64,000 bases of DNA from Empedobacter stercoris (GTDB lineage: Bacteria; Bacteroidota; Bacteroidia; Flavobacteriales; Weeksellaceae): assembly GCF_025244765.1 (NCBI RefSeq), contig NZ_CP104209.1, positions 1,116,001-1,180,000 on the forward strand, written 5' to 3'. Shown in pieces: positions 36,001 through 47,833 of this stretch. The position numbers and the translations under genes were made by a program. The notes beneath the pieces are model-generated. The model searched no databases. It saw only the letters and a program-made list of their open reading frames with translations, and had not been told where the DNA came from. Position 1 is the first letter of the stretch. Every line of letters starts with the position of its first letter.

Positions 36001-38289
36001 GATATTGCGAATAATACCATCAATTACAGCATTTCAACGAAAGATGATAAAGATATTACTCAATTTTTGGTTGCTGGAAATTTGAAAACATTGGATGACA
36101 TTACAGAAATCAGCTTAAATCCGACTGGTTTAGTCTTAAACTATGATCAATGGGAAGTTGGAGAAGGAAATTTAATTCAATTAAAAAAAGACGGCATTGT
36201 TGCAAATAATTTCAAACTAATGCATAATGGAAGTGAGATTTTATTGCAATCAGCATCTGATAAAGGTACAAGTCCGCTTGATATTTCGATTAAAGATTTC
36301 AAAATAGAAACCATTACCGAAATTATCAAAAAAGATGACTTAGCAGCAAAAGGAACCATCAATGGAACAGCACAAATTAGAGATTTGAATACAAATATGA
36401 CCTTCAATTCTGATTTAACTATTTCAGATTTAAAAGCATTTGGAAATCCTATTGGAACGATTGTAGCGAAGGTCAATAATACATCTCCAACTTTGATTAA
36501 TGCAGACATTTCATTAAATGGACACCACAATGATTTGAAGATTTTAGGCGATTACAACACTGAAGCAAGTGCGTTTGATTTGAATTTAGCTATTAACCGT
36601 TTGGAAATGAAAACCGTTCAAGGATTTTCGATGAATCAAATCAAAGATACCGAAGGTTATTTGGCTGGAAACTTAAAAATTACTGGAACGGTAGATCAAC
36701 CAAGTATTTTGGGACAATTAAAATTTAATGAAGTAGGTTTAACGATTGCTGAAACAGGTAGTAATTTCCGAAAAATTGATGACGCAATAGATTTTACGAA
36801 CAAAGGAATAGAATTTAACCGATTCAAAATTAATGACAACGAAGGAAACTCTCTCACATTAAGAGGCGAAATATTAACTAAAACCTATCGGGATTTTGCT
36901 TTTAATTTAACTGCTAATGCACGAGATTTTAATGTTGTCAATTCCGAAAAAACTAACGATGCCATGATGTATGGTAAACTGGCTATTAATGCGAACCTAA
37001 CAATAAAAGGTGATATGGATCTTCCTAAAGTAAACGGAAACTTAAAGGTAACAGATGACACTAATTTTACATTTGTTTTGCCTCAATCTTCACCATCTTT
37101 ACAAGAACGAGAAGGAATTGTAGAATTCATTGATCAAGATCAAATCACGTTAAATGAAACGATTAAAACAGCTGAACTAATTACAGATTCTAAGATAAAA
37201 GGATTGGATGTTAGCGTGAATATTGAAGTGAGTAAAGAAGCTAAAACATCGATTATCATTGACAAAGTAAACGGAGATTTTGTCGAAATACAAGGTGAAG
37301 CTGAGTTGACAGGTGGAATGGATCCTTCTGGTAAAATGACTTTAGTTGGCGTCTATCAAGTAGAAAAAGGTGCTTATGAGCTTTCGGTAAGTTTATTAAA
37401 ACGCCGTTTTGACATTCAGAAAGGAAGTAGTATAACATGGACAGGTGAGCCAACTGCTGCAAACCTTGATATTACAGCAATTTACAAAACAAAAGCAGCA
37501 CCAATCGATTTGATCGAACAACAAATTTCGGGTTATTCATCATCAGAAATGAACATGTACAAACAACGTATTCCGTTTAATAGCGAACTCATTTTAAAAG
37601 GTGAATTACTAAAGCCTGAGATTAAGTTCAATATTTCGATGGACAAAGACAATCCCTCTATTGCAACAGCCGTTATCGAAAATACACAATCCAAATTGGA
37701 TCAGTTAAAAAATGATGAAGCAGAAATGAATAAACAAGTTTTTGCATTATTGTTGTTAAATCGCTTTATTGGAGAAAATCCGTTTGAAAGTAAAACAAGT
37801 GTTTCTGCCGAAACTATGGCGTTACAAAGTGTGAGTAATATTCTTTCGCAACAATTAAATAATTTGGCAGATGATTTAATCGAAGGTGTCGACATTGATC
37901 TGGGATTAGACACACAAGATGATTACTCATCAGGTACCAAAAACACTCGAACAGACTTGAATGTTGCGGTAAGTAAGCGCTTGTTAAATGACCGATTAAA
38001 AGTTTCGGTTGGAAGTAATTTTGGGCTTGATGGTGACGCCAGAGAAAACGAAAACATGACTAACATTGCTGGAGATATCACAATTGATTATAGTTTATCA
38101 CGCGATGGTCGATATATGTTAAGAGCTTATCGAAAAGATGAATATCAAGTTGCTTTACAAGGACAAATTGTAGAAACTGGTGTTGGTTTTATTATCACAT
38201 TAGATTACGATAAATTCAAAGAAATTTTCGAGAAAAGAAGAAAAAATAAAACGAATAGAAAAACACAAAAAGTCGTATCTCAACCATGA
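33043..38289 (+). CDS. tamB: Translocation/assembly module protein TamB
   Basis: 1748-residue AsmA/TamB-type protein thought to bridge inner and outer membrane and carry lipids or help outer-membrane assembly. An N-terminal TM anchor (about 8-29) is followed by a very long beta-rich periplasmic region and the DUF490 TamB domain at the C-terminus (about 1270-1740, with GAYELSVSLLKRRFDIQKGS and NKQVFALLLLNRF). Three approximate repeats of about 85 residues lie near residues 180-375 (KKFDLEQNTYAIDDINLDG, KKLDLQQNSYAVDDILLNG, NKLDIENSIFDIENILLKD). The start is TTG at 33043; no ATG start with the anchor intact is available. It overlaps tamL by 4 nt. Confidence 0.9.
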   Translation: MKFNIKKVLKYFSFAILSIIFLLTIAIFSLQFPSVQNFVKNKLVNYLEEKIQTKVQLDRVYIDFPNNLVMENLFLQGQDVDTLLSVKKFDVGLDIWQLTKSKADIKSIELDGLKANVIRKADGNFNFDYIINAFATDEKEESSSKPFIISLDKIKLANLNVSFIDLQSANNIKVLLNSFDTRVKKFDLEQNTYAIDDINLDGLKLKLKQDLIKEVSQKVEEKVDSLNDQKPIKIELNGIHLTNFDVDYGDDNAQTFAKVKFKDFKTRIKKLDLQQNSYAVDDILLNGLFVDFNQKMVEKIQVNKIDKVSPQSNQNPLQIALNKINLNDIKVNYGDENSKTYAKINLNEFETKINKLDIENSIFDIENILLKDADIEANLYLSSTNSTSSQTSSSSAMNLVLNKTILDNVNVKYNNTAERRTAQGMDFNHLDFSPLNLDLRNFKMYNNTFTGQVKSAEIKESKGLNIQKLTTNFLYANTQAYLKNLYLKTPKTILRDEVILQYNSIQQLTSNPENVLVNANIKHSKIGFADILNLVPTLRKTTPFDNYPNAILHVNTNVKGKVNDLFINNLQVSGLDDLEVSASGRVKNAMNPTKLFYDLNIKNFSTSSKTIYNLVPKNIIPNNIRIPSKLSVKGKAKGTTKLINTQLTINSTLGNAKIDAIVDMLKKDAEKYNVKAEVQHLDVGTLISNKDIGKVTAKLNAIGTSFNPEKMNTKLSGFITSANYNNYTYQNINLDAKINEAVFEAQVLSKDPNANLNLIASGLYKKELSDVKLNGNINQLDVQKLGFYNEPMIIAGEIVANFANLNPDHLNGSLTLKNFALSNTKDIFPLQEVNLIANSTADSNQLKLTSQVADVDLKGKYKLTQIFGSLTSTINQYYQFQQPDENEKIEPHQFFTLHAKIKDDELVRRFVPDLKNFETITLDAAYDADLKQVNVDGKIPSLTYGTNTINNGFIKISNQNDALVYALNIDHLRSDNFQLNKINLDGDIANNTINYSISTKDDKDITQFLVAGNLKTLDDITEISLNPTGLVLNYDQWEVGEGNLIQLKKDGIVANNFKLMHNGSEILLQSASDKGTSPLDISIKDFKIETITEIIKKDDLAAKGTINGTAQIRDLNTNMTFNSDLTISDLKAFGNPIGTIVAKVNNTSPTLINADISLNGHHNDLKILGDYNTEASAFDLNLAINRLEMKTVQGFSMNQIKDTEGYLAGNLKITGTVDQPSILGQLKFNEVGLTIAETGSNFRKIDDAIDFTNKGIEFNRFKINDNEGNSLTLRGEILTKTYRDFAFNLTANARDFNVVNSEKTNDAMMYGKLAINANLTIKGDMDLPKVNGNLKVTDDTNFTFVLPQSSPSLQEREGIVEFIDQDQITLNETIKTAELITDSKIKGLDVSVNIEVSKEAKTSIIIDKVNGDFVEIQGEAELTGGMDPSGKMTLVGVYQVEKGAYELSVSLLKRRFDIQKGSSITWTGEPTAANLDITAIYKTKAAPIDLIEQQISGYSSSEMNMYKQRIPFNSELILKGELLKPEIKFNISMDKDNPSIATAVIENTQSKLDQLKNDEAEMNKQVFALLLLNRFIGENPFESKTSVSAETMALQSVSNILSQQLNNLADDLIEGVDIDLGLDTQDDYSSGTKNTRTDLNVAVSKRLLNDRLKVSVGSNFGLDGDARENENMTNIAGDITIDYSLSRDGRYMLRAYRKDEYQVALQGQIVETGVGFIITLDYDKFKEIFEKRRKNKTNRKTQKVVSQP

Positions 38290-40634
38290 AAAAATCAATT
38301 ATAACATCTATCAAATGTATTGCTATTTCATTTGCCACAGTTGGTATTACTTCTTGTAGCAACACCCGTTTTCTAAAAGAAGGTGAAACACTTTACACAG
38401 GTTCTAAATTAACCATAAAAGGGGATTCATTAAGCAAAAGTGATCGCGTAGCTTTAAAAGATAATCTGGAAGAAAATATTATTCCCAAACCTAATTCAAG
38501 TTTTTTTGGATTACGTCCTCGATTATACATTTACAATATCACGAGCGAACCAAAGAAACAAAAAGGATTAAAATATTGGTTGAAATATAAGGTAGGACAA
38601 AAACCTATTTTATTAAGTGATGTTGATATCGATTTTAATAAAAAAATCCTGGTTAATTATGCCGAAAACAAAGGCTATTTCAATGCAAAAGCGCAAGGAG
38701 ATACCATTAGCAAAGACAAAAAAGCAGTAGTAAATTATGTGTTACAACCACACAAACGCTATTACATCAATCAGGTTAATTTTCCAAAAGACACAACATT
38801 AGTTGTGAACAAAGAAATTAATAAAACAGAAGCCAAAACTTTACTTAAAGAGAAGCAACCATTTGATTTGGATGTGATAAAAGCCGAACGCGAACGTATA
38901 GATTCTCGTTTAAAAGAGAACGGTTTTTATTATTTTCATCCTGATAATATTATTGTACAAGCAGATAGTACCGTTACAAACAAACAAGATGTTGAGCTTT
39001 TTGTAAAGCTAAAAAACCAAACTCCCGAACAAGCTAAAAAACAATTTACGATTGATAAGGTTATTGTTTTTCCTGATTACAATATTCGGCAAGCAAGAAA
39101 AGGTATATACCAAATGCCGATGCCTACAGATTCTTTAGGAAAATATGAACAAAATGGTTTTTATATGGTAGATTCGAAAAAGAACTTTAAACCAAAAGTT
39201 TTCGATCGTGCCTTGTATTTCAAAACTGGTGATATCTACAATCGTGCTGATCATAATTTAACCCTAAATCGATTAATTAATTTAGGTGTTTTTAAATTTG
39301 TGAAAAACGATTTCGTTATTTCAGATTCCATCAACAATAAATTTGATGTTTATTATACGTTGACACCACGCGAATTTCAATCGTTGCGCTTAGAAGTTTT
39401 AGGTCGAACAAATTCGGCGAATTATGGCGGTGGCGAATTAAACTTAAATTGGACGCATCGTAACATACTAAAAGGAGCAGAACAACTTAAAATGGCTTTG
39501 TATGGTGCTTTTGATATGCAATTAGGTGGTCAAAAAGATGCGAATAACATTTTTAGAGCTGGTTTTAATACACAACTTTCGATTCCGAGAATTGTAGCAC
39601 CCTTCAAATTCAATTCATCAAGTGCGTTTGTTCCACGAACAAATATTGAAATGGGTTATGAATATCAAAACAGATCAAAATTATACACCTTACATAATTT
39701 CAATACGTCTTTTGGATATATTTGGAAAGAAAATGCACAGAAAGAACACAACCTAAAAGTGTTTAGTGCAACTTTATTATTTCCGGAAAAAGTAACCGAT
39801 GAATACAACAGCAAAATTTACGATTCGATAGGAAATATTATTAACCCAAGTTTAAAACGCGTTGTCGATAAACAATTGATTTTTGGCCCACAATATTCGT
39901 ACACCTATACTACCACAATGTTACCACGAAAAAGTACATTTTATTACCGTGGTTTAGTTGATTTGGCTGGAAATTTAACAGGATTGATTACTGGTGCAAA
40001 TGTAAAAAAAGACAAGGAAAAAGAAATCTTCAAAATTCCATTTAGTCAATATGCAAAAATGGAACACGACTTCCGTTTTTACCACAAGTTTTCGGACAAA
40101 TCCTCAATTGCCACACGCTTTATAGGAGGAATTGCTTATCCTTACGGTAATTCTGAATTTGTTCCATATTCCAAACAGTTTTTTGTAGGAGGAAGCAATA
40201 GTATTCGCGCATTTAGAGCACGTACATTAGGTCCTGGAAGTTATGATCCACGCCATCAAAATGCGAATTTCTTTTTTGATCAATCGGGAGATATTAAACT
40301 CGAATTAAATGCAGAATTTAGACAGAAATTATTTAGTTTTCTAAATTTAGCGTTGTTTGTTGATGCAGGAAATATATGGTTGATGAACGAGGATGAAACG
40401 CGTCCAGGTGCAAAATTTTCAAAAGATTTTATAAACGAAATAGCTGTAGGAGCAGGATTAGGACTACGACTTGATTTTAGTATTTTAATTCTAAGATTGG
40501 ATTTAGCCACTCCTCTTCGTATTCCGTATTATGAGAAAAATGACCGATGGACATTTGATAAAATTGATTTTGGAGACAAAGCATGGCGAAAAGATAACTT
40601 AATTTTGAACATCGCGATTGGATATCCATTCTAA
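38286..40634 (+). CDS. tamL: TamL-type BamA/Omp85 outer-membrane lipoprotein
   Basis: 782-residue Omp85 family protein. A type II signal ends in GITSC, followed by NTRFLKEGETLYTGSKLTI, typical of the Bacteroidota TamL (TamA-like lipoprotein). POTRA-like repeats occupy about 35-310, and a 16-strand type beta barrel fills the remainder with the lid-lock motif region FVGGSNSIRAFRARTLGPGS and a C-terminal Phe (NIAIGYPF). It overlaps tamB by 4 nt (ATGA), and the pair is expected to form the TamBL complex. A strong terminator follows. Confidence 0.92.
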   Translation: MKKSIITSIKCIAISFATVGITSCSNTRFLKEGETLYTGSKLTIKGDSLSKSDRVALKDNLEENIIPKPNSSFFGLRPRLYIYNITSEPKKQKGLKYWLKYKVGQKPILLSDVDIDFNKKILVNYAENKGYFNAKAQGDTISKDKKAVVNYVLQPHKRYYINQVNFPKDTTLVVNKEINKTEAKTLLKEKQPFDLDVIKAERERIDSRLKENGFYYFHPDNIIVQADSTVTNKQDVELFVKLKNQTPEQAKKQFTIDKVIVFPDYNIRQARKGIYQMPMPTDSLGKYEQNGFYMVDSKKNFKPKVFDRALYFKTGDIYNRADHNLTLNRLINLGVFKFVKNDFVISDSINNKFDVYYTLTPREFQSLRLEVLGRTNSANYGGGELNLNWTHRNILKGAEQLKMALYGAFDMQLGGQKDANNIFRAGFNTQLSIPRIVAPFKFNSSSAFVPRTNIEMGYEYQNRSKLYTLHNFNTSFGYIWKENAQKEHNLKVFSATLLFPEKVTDEYNSKIYDSIGNIINPSLKRVVDKQLIFGPQYSYTYTTTMLPRKSTFYYRGLVDLAGNLTGLITGANVKKDKEKEIFKIPFSQYAKMEHDFRFYHKFSDKSSIATRFIGGIAYPYGNSEFVPYSKQFFVGGSNSIRAFRARTLGPGSYDPRHQNANFFFDQSGDIKLELNAEFRQKLFSFLNLALFVDAGNIWLMNEDETRPGAKFSKDFINEIAVGAGLGLRLDFSILILRLDLATPLRIPYYEKNDRWTFDKIDFGDKAWRKDNLILNIAIGYPF

Positions 40635-40650
40635 GCGTAAAGCAAAAATA

Positions 40651-40680
40651 AAAAACGAGTATCAAATGATACTCGTTTTT
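40651..40680. terminator. Bidirectional terminator
   Basis: Perfect 14-bp stem AAAAACGAGTATCA / TGATACTCGTTTTT with a 2-nt loop between tamL (+) and katG (-). Confidence 0.9.
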
Positions 40681-40696
40681 TTATTATTTATACTAA

Positions 40697-43274
<2,578 letters not shown>

Positions 43275-44256
43275 AAACCCGTTGTGCATTATGAATTAAA
43301 AAGATAAAAGTTGTTCATTTGATTGAAAATCAGTAAATTGAATTAACTGCAAAACATTTATAATGAACAACTTGAATGCAAATTACGAAAGAATTTTGGA
43401 AGTTTTGCGAAAAATATCAAAATGAAAACCTATTGGCCTATCAAAGACGACCTCCAAAATTGAAGGATTTGGAATTGATAAGTCTTGCGTTAACTGCTGA
43501 ATTTATGGGTATTGACAGCGAAATTCATCTTTTTCGACAAATTCCTCAAGCGATAAAATGCAAAATAGAACGTAGTGTTTATAATCGTCGCAAACGTAGA
43601 TTGGGCAGTAAAATAAATGATCTACGAATGAAAATTGCCCGAAGTTTTAATGAGTTTGAGAAGTTTTTCATTATTGACACTATGCCCGTAGAAGTATGTA
43701 AACTCTCGAGGAGAATACTTCAAAAATCTGTAAAGATAACGACTATTGCTATCCAAACAGAGGCTTTTGTGCTTCTCAGAAAATGCATTTTTATAGCTAC
43801 AAACTTCATGCAGTTTGTTCGATAAATGGAGTTTTTCAAAGTGTGGATTTAAGTCCTGCTTCCGTTCACACATCCATTATTTAAAAGATATCAGAGAACA
43901 ATTATCCGATTGTACCTTGCTTAGAGACAAAGGCTACTTGTCGTCTGAGATTCAGATTGATTTATTTAAATATGCCAATATAGAACTCGAAACTCCGAAA
44001 AGAGTTAATCAAAAGGACTACAAGCCACAGTTTTATTTATTCAAAAAACAGCGAAAAAGGATTGAAACACTTTTCTCACAACTCTGTGACCAGTTTATGA
44101 TTAGACGCAATTATGCAAAAACTTTTGAAGGCTTCTAAACAAGATTATTGGCTAAAATAACTACTTTAACCGTTGTACAGTTCATTAACAAAGAATATTT
44201 TAACCGAAATATCAATAACCTAAAAGTCAGTATTGTTTAAAATGCGCAACGGGTTT
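43275..44256 (+). mobile_element. IS982 family insertion sequence, full length but inactivated
   Basis: The element is delimited by 16-bp inverted repeats, AAACCCGTTGTGCATT on the left (43275-43290) and the complement of AAACCCGTTGCGCATT on the right (44241-44256), with one mismatch. Its length of about 980 bp and ACCC ends fit the IS982 family. No convincing flanking target duplication is left. The transposase inside is broken. A second, truncated copy in the same orientation starts at 51026. Confidence 0.85.
43363..44240 (+). pseudogene. IS982 family transposase, frameshifted
   Basis: Pieces of one transposase lie in different frames. MNNLNANYERILEVLRKISK begins at 43363 and stops after 20 codons. 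The next piece (from about 43425, NENLLAYQRRPPKLKDLE to FFIIDTMPVEVCKLSR) is in a second frame, the third (NTSKICKDNDYCYPNRGF to LSPASVH, about 43710-43868) in another, and the last (HYLKDIREQLSDC onwards) in a fourth segment to a premature TAA after KTFEGF. Beyond that stop the same frame continues to a natural end (NNLKVSIV, stop 44238-44240). So at least three frameshifts and one nonsense change are needed to explain it. The DDE Asp in IDTMP and the Glu region KRIETLFSQL remain readable. Confidence 0.85.
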
Positions 44257-44365
44257 TAATACCAAAATCGTACAAAAAGAAAAATAGTACAAATACGAAT
44301 ATATGTACTGTTTAAAATAAAATTTTATTGGTCTAATCCTGTATCATTTTTTCAGGACGTTACAT

Positions 44366-45424
44366 TTATTTTTTAATTACTTTTTTGGTAACAATTTTTC
44401 CATCTTTTAGATGGATTGATAAAATGTACATTCCTTTAGGAAATTGTTTTAGACTTACTTCAGAGCCTAAATCAATACCAATTAAGCGGCCATTAAAATC
44501 ATATAAATTCGCATAATCAAAATGATTAGCTTTTATTTTTATTCTATCATTTGTTGGGTTTGGAAAAACTTCTACAAGTGTTTGTTGATAATCATAATCA
44601 TAATCATTAGAAGATAACTCAGACCAAGTATTTTCAGCTTTTTCTCCTCCCCAAATTAATGTAGCTAAATAAGGATTGTCGATAAAAGGGTTACGACTAC
44701 CTTGCATCTCACCAATAATTTCGTTTCGTACTTTTTCAAATTCTGAAACTTTATCTTCCACATTCCATTTTAAGAACATATTTGGCATACCATCTTCATT
44801 GCTTGATATTGGATTATAAGCCACATTTTGAGGATCTGTTTCCAAACCATAATGCAAATACATATACATAATAATACGTGCAACATCACCTGTCCATTCA
44901 TCACCTGGATAAAAAGCTTTATTGATTAAATTGGCTTGTCCTGTCACGTCTTGTACCCATTTTTCACGAAAAGGATTATTGCTTCGTTTAGAATTTAACT
45001 GTCTATCAACAGCGCGTAAATTATGTGCATCTGTACCTGTTCCAGGAAAGCTTGTTTCTAACTTTGGAGAAGCCAAAGATTTTGGAAACACATGTTCACG
45101 TTCCCATTTTCCAATTGTACTTCCTCCTGATGAGTTATTTTTGTTATTTACATCTCGTGTACGTTGTTCTGAATAAATTGATGATTCATCTGTAAAACCA
45201 TAGATTAATAAAACACGTCCTTCAGAATCTAAGTCTAAATCAGACTTATCCAAAATATTCCAAACACCAGGTGTATAATTTACAGCGCGATGAGTCGCAG
45301 CAATTAAATCATGTAAATCTTCTTTTACAATTTTTCCATTTTGTTTAAAATAAATCCCTTCATAATAAGCAGGAATTTGCGCAAAAAGCGTAAAAGGAAA
45401 TAAAAGAAGTAGATATTTTCTCAT
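44366..45424 (-). CDS. Secreted endonuclease I with T9SS-type C-terminal domain
   Basis: 352-residue exported nuclease. Signal peptide (to about residue 16), endonuclease I domain (about 30-260) with the His-Me-finger type motif WEREHVFPKS and the following TDAHNLRAVDRQLNSKRSN, then a linker with SSNDYDYDY and a C-terminal type IX secretion sorting domain of about 75 residues (VFPNPTNDRIKIKA ... PKGMYILSIHLKDGKIVTKK, ending KVIKK). The protein is thus predicted to be exported through the outer membrane by T9SS and to degrade extracellular DNA or RNA. Monocistronic, with a TACTTTTG box 21 nt upstream. Confidence 0.88.
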   Translation of the reverse strand: MRKYLLLLFPFTLFAQIPAYYEGIYFKQNGKIVKEDLHDLIAATHRAVNYTPGVWNILDKSDLDLDSEGRVLLIYGFTDESSIYSEQRTRDVNNKNNSSGGSTIGKWEREHVFPKSLASPKLETSFPGTGTDAHNLRAVDRQLNSKRSNNPFREKWVQDVTGQANLINKAFYPGDEWTGDVARIIMYMYLHYGLETDPQNVAYNPISSNEDGMPNMFLKWNVEDKVSEFEKVRNEIIGEMQGSRNPFIDNPYLATLIWGGEKAENTWSELSSNDYDYDYQQTLVEVFPNPTNDRIKIKANHFDYANLYDFNGRLIGIDLGSEVSLKQFPKGMYILSIHLKDGKIVTKKVIKK

Positions 45425-45444
45425 AATTATTTATAAATATTTAG

Positions 45445-45452
45445 CAAAAGTA
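45445..45452 (-). promoter_or_regulatory. -7 box of the endonuclease gene (TACTTTTG)
   Basis: Full TAnnTTTG match on the minus strand, 20 nt before the ATG at 45424. Confidence 0.5.
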
Positions 45453-45504
45453 AGTATTTATAAATAGTTAAAAAAAGATGAAGTACTTAATTCTACTACG
45501 TTTA

Positions 45505-46383
45505 TTATTGAAACTGCTTGATATATTGCTTAGGTGTTAAACCATATTTTTTCTTAAAAGCTGAAATAAAATGAGATGGGTTTTCATAACCAATTTCAAA
45601 AGAGATATCTTTTACCATTAATTGATTTTCTTCTAATTTATGCAACGCATATTCTAATTTTTTATCCAACAAATAACCATAAACGGTTGTACCATAAAGT
45701 TCCTTAAAACCTTCTTTTAAATGATATTCAGAAATAGAAAATTTCTCACAAAGCTGTTTAATAGTTGGTGGATTTTTGAAATCAGCTAATAAATAATCTT
45801 TAATTTCTTTAATTCTTTTTCCTTCGTTTTCATTATTCAGAAATGGACAATGCTCGCTTTTACTTTCTATTTCAGAGAAATAAAGTGTAAACAATTCATA
45901 CATTTTTCCAATTAAAAATAAATTTTGAAACTGTGGCGAAAGTTTCATTTGCTCAATCTGATTCAACACTAACTTTATCGAAGGACTAATTTCTCGTTCA
46001 ATGTAAAACTTTTCTTGTGTCATTGTTGAAATCAAATTATTCTGAATTTGGTATTCAGCAAACAATTGATGCAATTTTTTAATAGATAACACAACAATAT
46101 AAACTTTACTCTCTGCATTGATATTTAATGATAACGGAATATCTAAAGTTGGATAATAGAACAAAAAACTTTTACCTTCGTGCAGATTGATTTTGTAAAT
46201 ACCATTATTAAAATTAAATGTCAGCGAACCTTTTGTACAAAAATAGAATTGTATATAACGTTTGTCTATTCCTTTCAAAATAGTATCTGTAGACGCTGTA
46301 AAGTTGTCTATTTGAGCGATAAATACGTCAGTCGATAATTTATACTCGTTGATTTTACTTTTATGGGTATTTTTTAATTTCAT
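45505..46383 (-). CDS. AraC family transcriptional regulator divergent from hemA
   Basis: 292-residue regulator with an N-terminal sensor region lacking an obvious cupin motif and a C-terminal double HTH (about 195-290: PPTIKQLCEKFSISEYHLKE, MVKDISFEIGYENPSHFISA, GLTPKQYIKQF). It is divergent from the hemACDE operon with a 195-nt intergenic region, and an AraC-type gene in this position is familiar to me from other Flavobacteriia, so control of haem synthesis or iron response is a reasonable inference. A palindrome TGACA-TT-TGTCA lies in its leader at 46416-46427. Confidence 0.85.
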   Translation of the reverse strand: MKLKNTHKSKINEYKLSTDVFIAQIDNFTASTDTILKGIDKRYIQFYFCTKGSLTFNFNNGIYKINLHEGKSFLFYYPTLDIPLSLNINAESKVYIVVLSIKKLHQLFAEYQIQNNLISTMTQEKFYIEREISPSIKLVLNQIEQMKLSPQFQNLFLIGKMYELFTLYFSEIESKSEHCPFLNNENEGKRIKEIKDYLLADFKNPPTIKQLCEKFSISEYHLKEGFKELYGTTVYGYLLDKKLEYALHKLEENQLMVKDISFEIGYENPSHFISAFKKKYGLTPKQYIKQFQ

Positions 46384-46415
46384 TTCGAATAATGAGGTTT
46401 ATCACATAAAAAACG

Positions 46416-46427
46416 TGACATTTGTCA
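46416..46427. promoter_or_regulatory. Palindrome in the AraC/hemA intergenic region, possible operator
   Basis: TGACA TT TGTCA is a perfect 5-bp inverted repeat located between the AraC-type gene start and its -7 box. A regulatory role is only suggested by position. Confidence 0.3.
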
Positions 46428-46454
46428 ATTGCGCTCTTTATAGAGGTTTACGTA

Positions 46455-46462
46455 CAAATATA
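46455..46462 (-). promoter_or_regulatory. -7 box (TATATTTG) of the AraC-type gene
   Basis: Full TAnnTTTG match on the minus strand, 71 nt upstream of the ATG at 46383. Confidence 0.4.
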
Positions 46463-46530
46463 AACTTTAATTTATAATTATTCTAAAAAAAGAAACTTTA
46501 ATTTTTAGCGTTACTTTTCCCTTTTAAAGT

Positions 46531-46561
46531 TATTTTTGCAATGCTTTTGAACCTACTTTTG
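46531..46561 (+). promoter_or_regulatory. Two -7 boxes upstream of hemA (TATTTTTG and TACTTTTG)
   Basis: TATTTTTG at 46531-46538 and TACTTTTG at 46554-46561 both fully match TAnnTTTG and lie 40 and 17 nt before the hemA ATG. Two transcription starts, or one true and one chance site, are possible. Confidence 0.5.
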
Positions 46562-46578
46562 TATCAGTATTTGAAGAA

Positions 46579-47826
46579 ATGACAATTAGAGGTAATAAAA
46601 CGGAAGAAAAATTTTACGTTATCGGAATCAGCTATGAAAAAGCAGATGCCGTAACAAGAGGTAAATTTACATTTTTTCCAGAACAAGTAGAAACATTTAC
46701 AAAAGATTCTAAATCGAATGGTTTAGAAAACTTTTTTATTGTATCAACTTGTAATCGTACTGAATTTTATGGTTTTGCTGAAAGTGAAGATCAAATCGTT
46801 GAGCAATATTGTAAATACACAGAAGGTAATGCAGTAGATTTCCGTCAATTTATGATGGTAAAAGAAGGTGAAGAGGCGATTAATCATTTATTTCGCGTAT
46901 CGTCAGGTTTAGAAAGTCAAATTTTAGGTGATTTTGATATCATAGGTCAAATCAAAATTTGGTTTTCTCGTTTCAAAAAACAAGGCACATCCAATGCTTT
47001 TTTAGAGCGTTTAGTGAATACTGCAATCCAAATTAGTAAAAAAGTCAAAAACGAAACTTTTTTAAGTAATGGTTCTGCATCTGTCGCTTATTCAGCAGTG
47101 AATTTTATTCAAGCTACCCAAGGAGATTTAACAGACAAAAATATTTTGTTGTACGGAATTGGTAAAATTGGTCGTAATACATGTGCGAATTTGGTCAAAC
47201 ATTATCCAAACACAAATATTACATTAATCAACCGTACAAAAGAAAAAGCGGAAGTTCTTGGACTGAAATATGATATTACAGTAAAAGATCACAGCGAATT
47301 AAAACAAGAATTACAAAACACAGATATTTTAATTGTAGCAACAGGAGCAGGTAGTTATACCATTACCGAAGAAATGATTGCATTTGATAAAGAGATGACA
47401 ATTATTGATATGTCAGTTCCAGAAAATGTAATTCATACATTGGCTTCTCGCGAATCTATTCAGTTAGTAAATGTAGATGGATTGTCAAAAATGGTAGATG
47501 ATACAATTGCGCAACGTCGTAATTCTATTCCAGAAGCTTTGGCAATTATCGAAGAACACTCAACAGAATTTTACGAATGGTTAGAAACCAGAGAATTAGT
47601 TCCTGCGATTCAATCTTTTAAAGATAGATTAGACTTTTTTCAAAGTTTTGCTTTACATAACTTGAAAAAAGATAATGTAAACATCGACGAAAATGAAACG
47701 ATTTTAACAGAAAAAGTAATTCAAAAAATTACCAATCAGTTTGCCTCTTATTTGATCGAAAATAAAGAAAATGCAGACGAAACAATTCAGTTAATCGAAA
47801 AAATGTTTCATTTAAAACAAGCTTAA
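46579..47826 (+). CDS. hemA: Glutamyl-tRNA reductase
   Basis: First step of the C5 pathway: NADPH reduction of Glu-tRNA to glutamate-1-semialdehyde. The 415-residue protein has the catalytic Cys58 in STCNRTEFYGF, the SSGLESQILGDFDIIGQIK block that binds tRNA and substrate, the NADPH loop YGIGKIGRN (about 191-199) and a C-terminal dimerisation helix. It heads the hemA-hemC-hemD-hemE cluster. hemC starts 7 nt after its stop. Glutamate-1-semialdehyde aminotransferase and hemB are not in the window. Confidence 0.96.
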   Translation: MTIRGNKTEEKFYVIGISYEKADAVTRGKFTFFPEQVETFTKDSKSNGLENFFIVSTCNRTEFYGFAESEDQIVEQYCKYTEGNAVDFRQFMMVKEGEEAINHLFRVSSGLESQILGDFDIIGQIKIWFSRFKKQGTSNAFLERLVNTAIQISKKVKNETFLSNGSASVAYSAVNFIQATQGDLTDKNILLYGIGKIGRNTCANLVKHYPNTNITLINRTKEKAEVLGLKYDITVKDHSELKQELQNTDILIVATGAGSYTITEEMIAFDKEMTIIDMSVPENVIHTLASRESIQLVNVDGLSKMVDDTIAQRRNSIPEALAIIEEHSTEFYEWLETRELVPAIQSFKDRLDFFQSFALHNLKKDNVNIDENETILTEKVIQKITNQFASYLIENKENADETIQLIEKMFHLKQA

Positions 47827-47833
47827 TACCATC

